Assembly: GCA_021780275.1 (NCBI GenBank)
Contig: JAJXZC010000543.1
Coordinates: forward strand, 1 to 6,960
DNA: 6,960 nt
Direction of reading: 5' to 3'
Source of the DNA: Pseudomonadota bacterium
GTDB taxonomy: Bacteria > Pseudomonadota > Alphaproteobacteria > Parvibaculales > Parvibaculaceae
A model generated the notes under the pieces. It was not told the origin of the DNA. It saw only the letters and a program-made list of their open reading frames with translations, and ran no database searches. The first letter of the stretch is position 1. Each line of letters begins with the position of its first letter. The position numbers were made by a program, and so were the translations under genes. Below, piece by piece: positions 5,296-6,960 of this stretch.

Positions 5296-5760
5296 TTATT
5301 TCGCTTTGCCTTTTGCAGGCGTCGATCCGGTAGCCGAATCCGTGACCAGACCGACCTTGCTGTAACCAGCGGCACTGATACGGCTCATGACATCCATCAC
5401 GCGGCCATAATCGATCGTGCTGTCGGCTCGAATGAAGATGCGCTGCTCATATCCGTTCTGCGCGATCGCCTGAAGACGCGCCACAACCTCGTCGGGCTCG
5501 ACCGGCGTTTCCTGCAGGAAGATCTTGCCGCTGCCATTGATGGTGACGGTGAGCGGCTCATTGTCGCCGGAAAGCGCGGCGGCTTGCGTCTTGGGAAGAT
5601 CGACCGGCACGCCCACGGTGAGCAGCGGCGCCGCCACCATGAAAACGATGAGCAGCACCAGCATGACGTCGACCATCGGCGTCACGTTGATTTCCGACAT
5701 GGGCGCGCGCTTGTACTTGCCGCGCCCGCCTCCCCTGCCGCCGCCAACGGAAAAACCCAT
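5296..5760 (-). CDS. tolR: Tol-Pal system motor subunit TolR
   Basis: TolR is the ExbD/MotB-like partner of TolQ; its membrane Asp conducts protons in the inner membrane. The 154-residue product has a Gly/Arg-rich cytoplasmic N-terminus (6-18) and then the family motif MSEINVTPMVDVMLVLLIVF, in which Asp31 is the proton-carrying residue. The membrane helix spans about 28-47. The periplasmic domain is about 52-145 and contains VDLPKTQA, IFIRADSTIDYG and a TolR/ExbD-like end, followed by a short Lys-rich tail. The start lies 3 bases after the tolQ stop (TGA ACC ATG) with only a weak purine run (GAGCGGGG) before it, so it is probably coupled to tolQ translation. Length and residues look intact. 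Confidence 0.97.
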   Translation of the reverse strand: MGFSVGGGRGGGRGKYKRAPMSEINVTPMVDVMLVLLIVFMVAAPLLTVGVPVDLPKTQAAALSGDNEPLTVTINGSGKIFLQETPVEPDEVVARLQAIAQNGYEQRIFIRADSTIDYGRVMDVMSRISAAGYSKVGLVTDSATGSTPAKGKAK

Positions 5761-5763
5761 GGT

Positions 5764-6510
5764 TCAGCCCCGCTCGTCGAGCTGACGCGACAGGATCGCC
5801 GAGAACTCGTCCGCGAAGCTTTCGAGCCGCGTACCGAAGCGGCCGACCTGGCTCGAAAAGCGGTTATAGGCAACGACCGCCGGGATGGCGGTGAGAAGGC
5901 CGAGCGCCGTGGTGAAAAGCGCTTCGGCAATGCCCGGCGCAACGACGGCGAGGTTGGTGTCGCGGCTGATGGCGATCGACTGGAAGCTGTTCATGATGCC
6001 CCAGACCGTGCCGAAGAGGCCGACAAAGGGCGAAACGGAACCGACGGTCGCGAGGAAGAGAAGCCGGCCTTCGAGGCCCAGCATCTCGCGGTTGATGGTC
6101 ACCTGCATGACCTTGTCCACGCGTTCCTTGAGACCGAGGAAGCTGTCGGTGACGATTTCCTGCGAGCGGCGCCATTCGCGCATCGCGGCGATAAAAAGCG
6201 CCGAGAGCGGGTGGCCGGGGCGGTGGCCCATCTCCTGATAGAGGTCTTCAAGCGAACGGCCCGACCAGAAGGTGCGCTCGAACTGGTCGGCGAGACGCTC
6301 GACCCGATTGAACCGCCACCACTTGTCGAAAATGATCGCCCAGGACCAGACGGAGGAAAACAGCAGGCCCAGCATCACGATCTTGACGATCGTATCGGCA
6401 TGAATGAAGAGACCCCAGATGGAGAAATCCACCGGCGCCGCATTCACGGTCTGGTTGGCAACAACCTGCGCGGTATTCACGCCGGTCTCAATACGGGTCG
6501 TCGGATCCAT
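5764..6510 (-). CDS. tolQ: Tol-Pal system motor subunit TolQ
   Basis: TolQ is the ExbB/MotA-like stator ring that, with TolR, converts proton flow into TolA movement in the inner membrane. I start it at the ATG at 6510 because GGAG and GAGG (6517-6523) lie 6-9 bases upstream. An in-frame GTG at 6531 would overlap that ribosome site and add only seven residues. The product is 248 residues. Membrane helices are about 40-62 (IVKIVMLGLLFSSVWSWAII), 150-174 (with SPFVGLFGTVWGIM) and 192-215 (with GIAEALFTTALGLLTAIPA), separated by the usual large cytoplasmic loop with GLKERVDKVM. The Thr residues in TM2 and TM3 that line the proton path are present. The gene heads the tolQRA block, with a 220-base upstream spacer that may hold its promoter. 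Confidence 0.97.
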   Translation of the reverse strand: MDPTTRIETGVNTAQVVANQTVNAAPVDFSIWGLFIHADTIVKIVMLGLLFSSVWSWAIIFDKWWRFNRVERLADQFERTFWSGRSLEDLYQEMGHRPGHPLSALFIAAMREWRRSQEIVTDSFLGLKERVDKVMQVTINREMLGLEGRLLFLATVGSVSPFVGLFGTVWGIMNSFQSIAISRDTNLAVVAPGIAEALFTTALGLLTAIPAVVAYNRFSSQVGRFGTRLESFADEFSAILSRQLDERG

Positions 6511-6730
6511 TCCTTGCCTCTCCGAAATCACGGGCCTTTATCGGAGCGGCCCTCTGCGTCCGACTTGTCGCGCCGGGCTTGCCGCACCGGCGCATGTTCG
6601 TCGCGCAAATCTGCCTCCGAATAGAAGCCGAAGTTAGTCCACGAATTATGTCGAAACGGTGGCACTTTGTGGGATATCTCACGGATACAATAGCTTAGGA
6701 AGCGGGTTGTTGCCTGGCGACCACAACCGC
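6511..6730 (-). other. 220-base ybgC-tolQ spacer with weak promoter and hairpin candidates
   Basis: Just after the ybgC stop, GCGGTTGT and ACAACCCGC (within 6702-6731) can pair with one bulged C, but no T tract follows, so termination is doubtful. A possible promoter reads CCCACA (6673-6668), 17 bases, CATAAT (6650-6645) on the minus strand; the -10 matches five of six, the -35 only three. The tolQ ribosome site lies at 6517-6523. The short frame at 6488-6682 overlaps tolQ and shows no recognisable protein, so I see no gene here. Confidence 0.4.
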
Positions 6731-6960
6731 TCAGGCATCCGCCGGTTGGACATAAGTTTTCAAGGCCTCGCGCACCCCTGCGGGCATCCGGCGCGGCCTG
6801 CCGTTCAGGTCGATAACCGCAGCGAAAACCAGTGCTCGCCAGATCGGATCGGGTTCGCCCTCGCCCAGCCTGTAAATCACCTGCTCGGCCTCGAGCCGCG
6901 CGCCGCCCGCGCGGGTGTAGCGCGTATGGACCTCCAGCAGGTCATCGATGCGGGCGGGCT
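6731..6960 (-). CDS. ybgC: Tol-Pal-associated acyl-CoA thioesterase YbgC, C-terminal 75 residues (5' end outside window)
   Basis: YbgC is a cytoplasmic hotdog-fold thioesterase that hydrolyses acyl-CoA and is the usual first gene of the tol-pal cluster; its link to envelope lipid metabolism is not fully settled. I translated the minus strand by hand from the window edge to the TGA at 6733-6731. The visible part reads PARIDDLLEVHTRYTRAGGA, then LEAEQVIYRL, a RALVFAAVIDLNGRPRRMP segment and a short helix to the C-terminus. The D.L.V.T......G pattern and the D..GRPRR.P end are characteristic of YbgC. The catalytic Asp and Tyr near the N-terminus are beyond the window edge and cannot be checked. 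Its position 220 bases upstream of tolQ, on the same strand, supports the call. Confidence 0.9.
   Translation of the reverse strand, partial: PARIDDLLEVHTRYTRAGGARLEAEQVIYRLGEGEPDPIWRALVFAAVIDLNGRPRRMPAGVREALKTYVQPADA

Noticed and set aside
6511..6531. GTG start for tolQ seven codons upstream
   Set aside because: It would put the GGAGAGG ribosome site inside the coding region; the ATG at 6510 has proper spacing.
5584..6624. A 346-codon plus-strand frame antisense to tolQ and tolR
   Set aside because: No family features, very high Arg/Glu/His content, and it covers two certain genes on the opposite strand. It is a codon-bias shadow.
1..6960. tRNA or rRNA genes, CRISPR arrays, insertion sequences, phage attachment sites
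   Set aside because: I looked on both strands and saw no clover-leaf arms, no spaced repeat array, no transposase motif and no terminal inverted repeats. The locus reads as core chromosomal sequence.

Overview
The window is a tol-pal cell-envelope locus of an alphaproteobacterium-like, G+C-rich genome. Every gene I can support lies on the minus strand, so transcription runs from high to low coordinates. In that direction the order is ybgC (3' part only), tolQ, tolR, tolA, an extra small gene carrying a TolA C-terminal domain, tolB, pal, cpoB (ybgF) and tilS (5' part only). The gene order, the cpoB-tilS junction, the proline-rich TolA linker and the two-cysteine end of Pal fit Alphaproteobacteria. 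I cannot name a genus from sequence alone.

Region by region: 6731-6960 is the end of the YbgC thioesterase. It is followed by a 220-base spacer and then the tightly packed inner-membrane motor genes tolQ (5764-6510), tolR (5296-5760) and tolA (4433-5287), with gaps of 3 and 8 bases. A 143-residue predicted lipoprotein (3920-4351) is inserted between tolA and tolB. Its mature part is almost entirely a second TolA domain III, about 47% identical to that of the adjacent TolA. tolB (2474-3835) follows, preceded by a consensus -10 element. A 333-base spacer then holds a perfect inverted repeat after tolB and a candidate promoter for pal. After pal (1640-2140) there is a 13-bp hairpin terminator candidate, a 16-base-period direct repeat, cpoB (496-1422) and the start of tilS (1-452).

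How they work together (established for the family): TolQ and TolR form the proton-driven motor. TolA crosses the periplasm and its C-terminal domain contacts TolB and Pal. TolB shuttles Pal off and onto the peptidoglycan, and CpoB links this to septal wall synthesis. YbgC is a co-transcribed acyl-CoA thioesterase, and TilS is a tRNA-Ile lysidine synthetase unrelated to the envelope.

The one part of the window that departs from the textbook locus is the lipid-anchored stand-alone TolA domain III. If real, it would place a TolA-like TolB-binding module on a membrane without any link to the TolQR motor. That role is my inference; the domain duplication and the lipobox are visible in the sequence.
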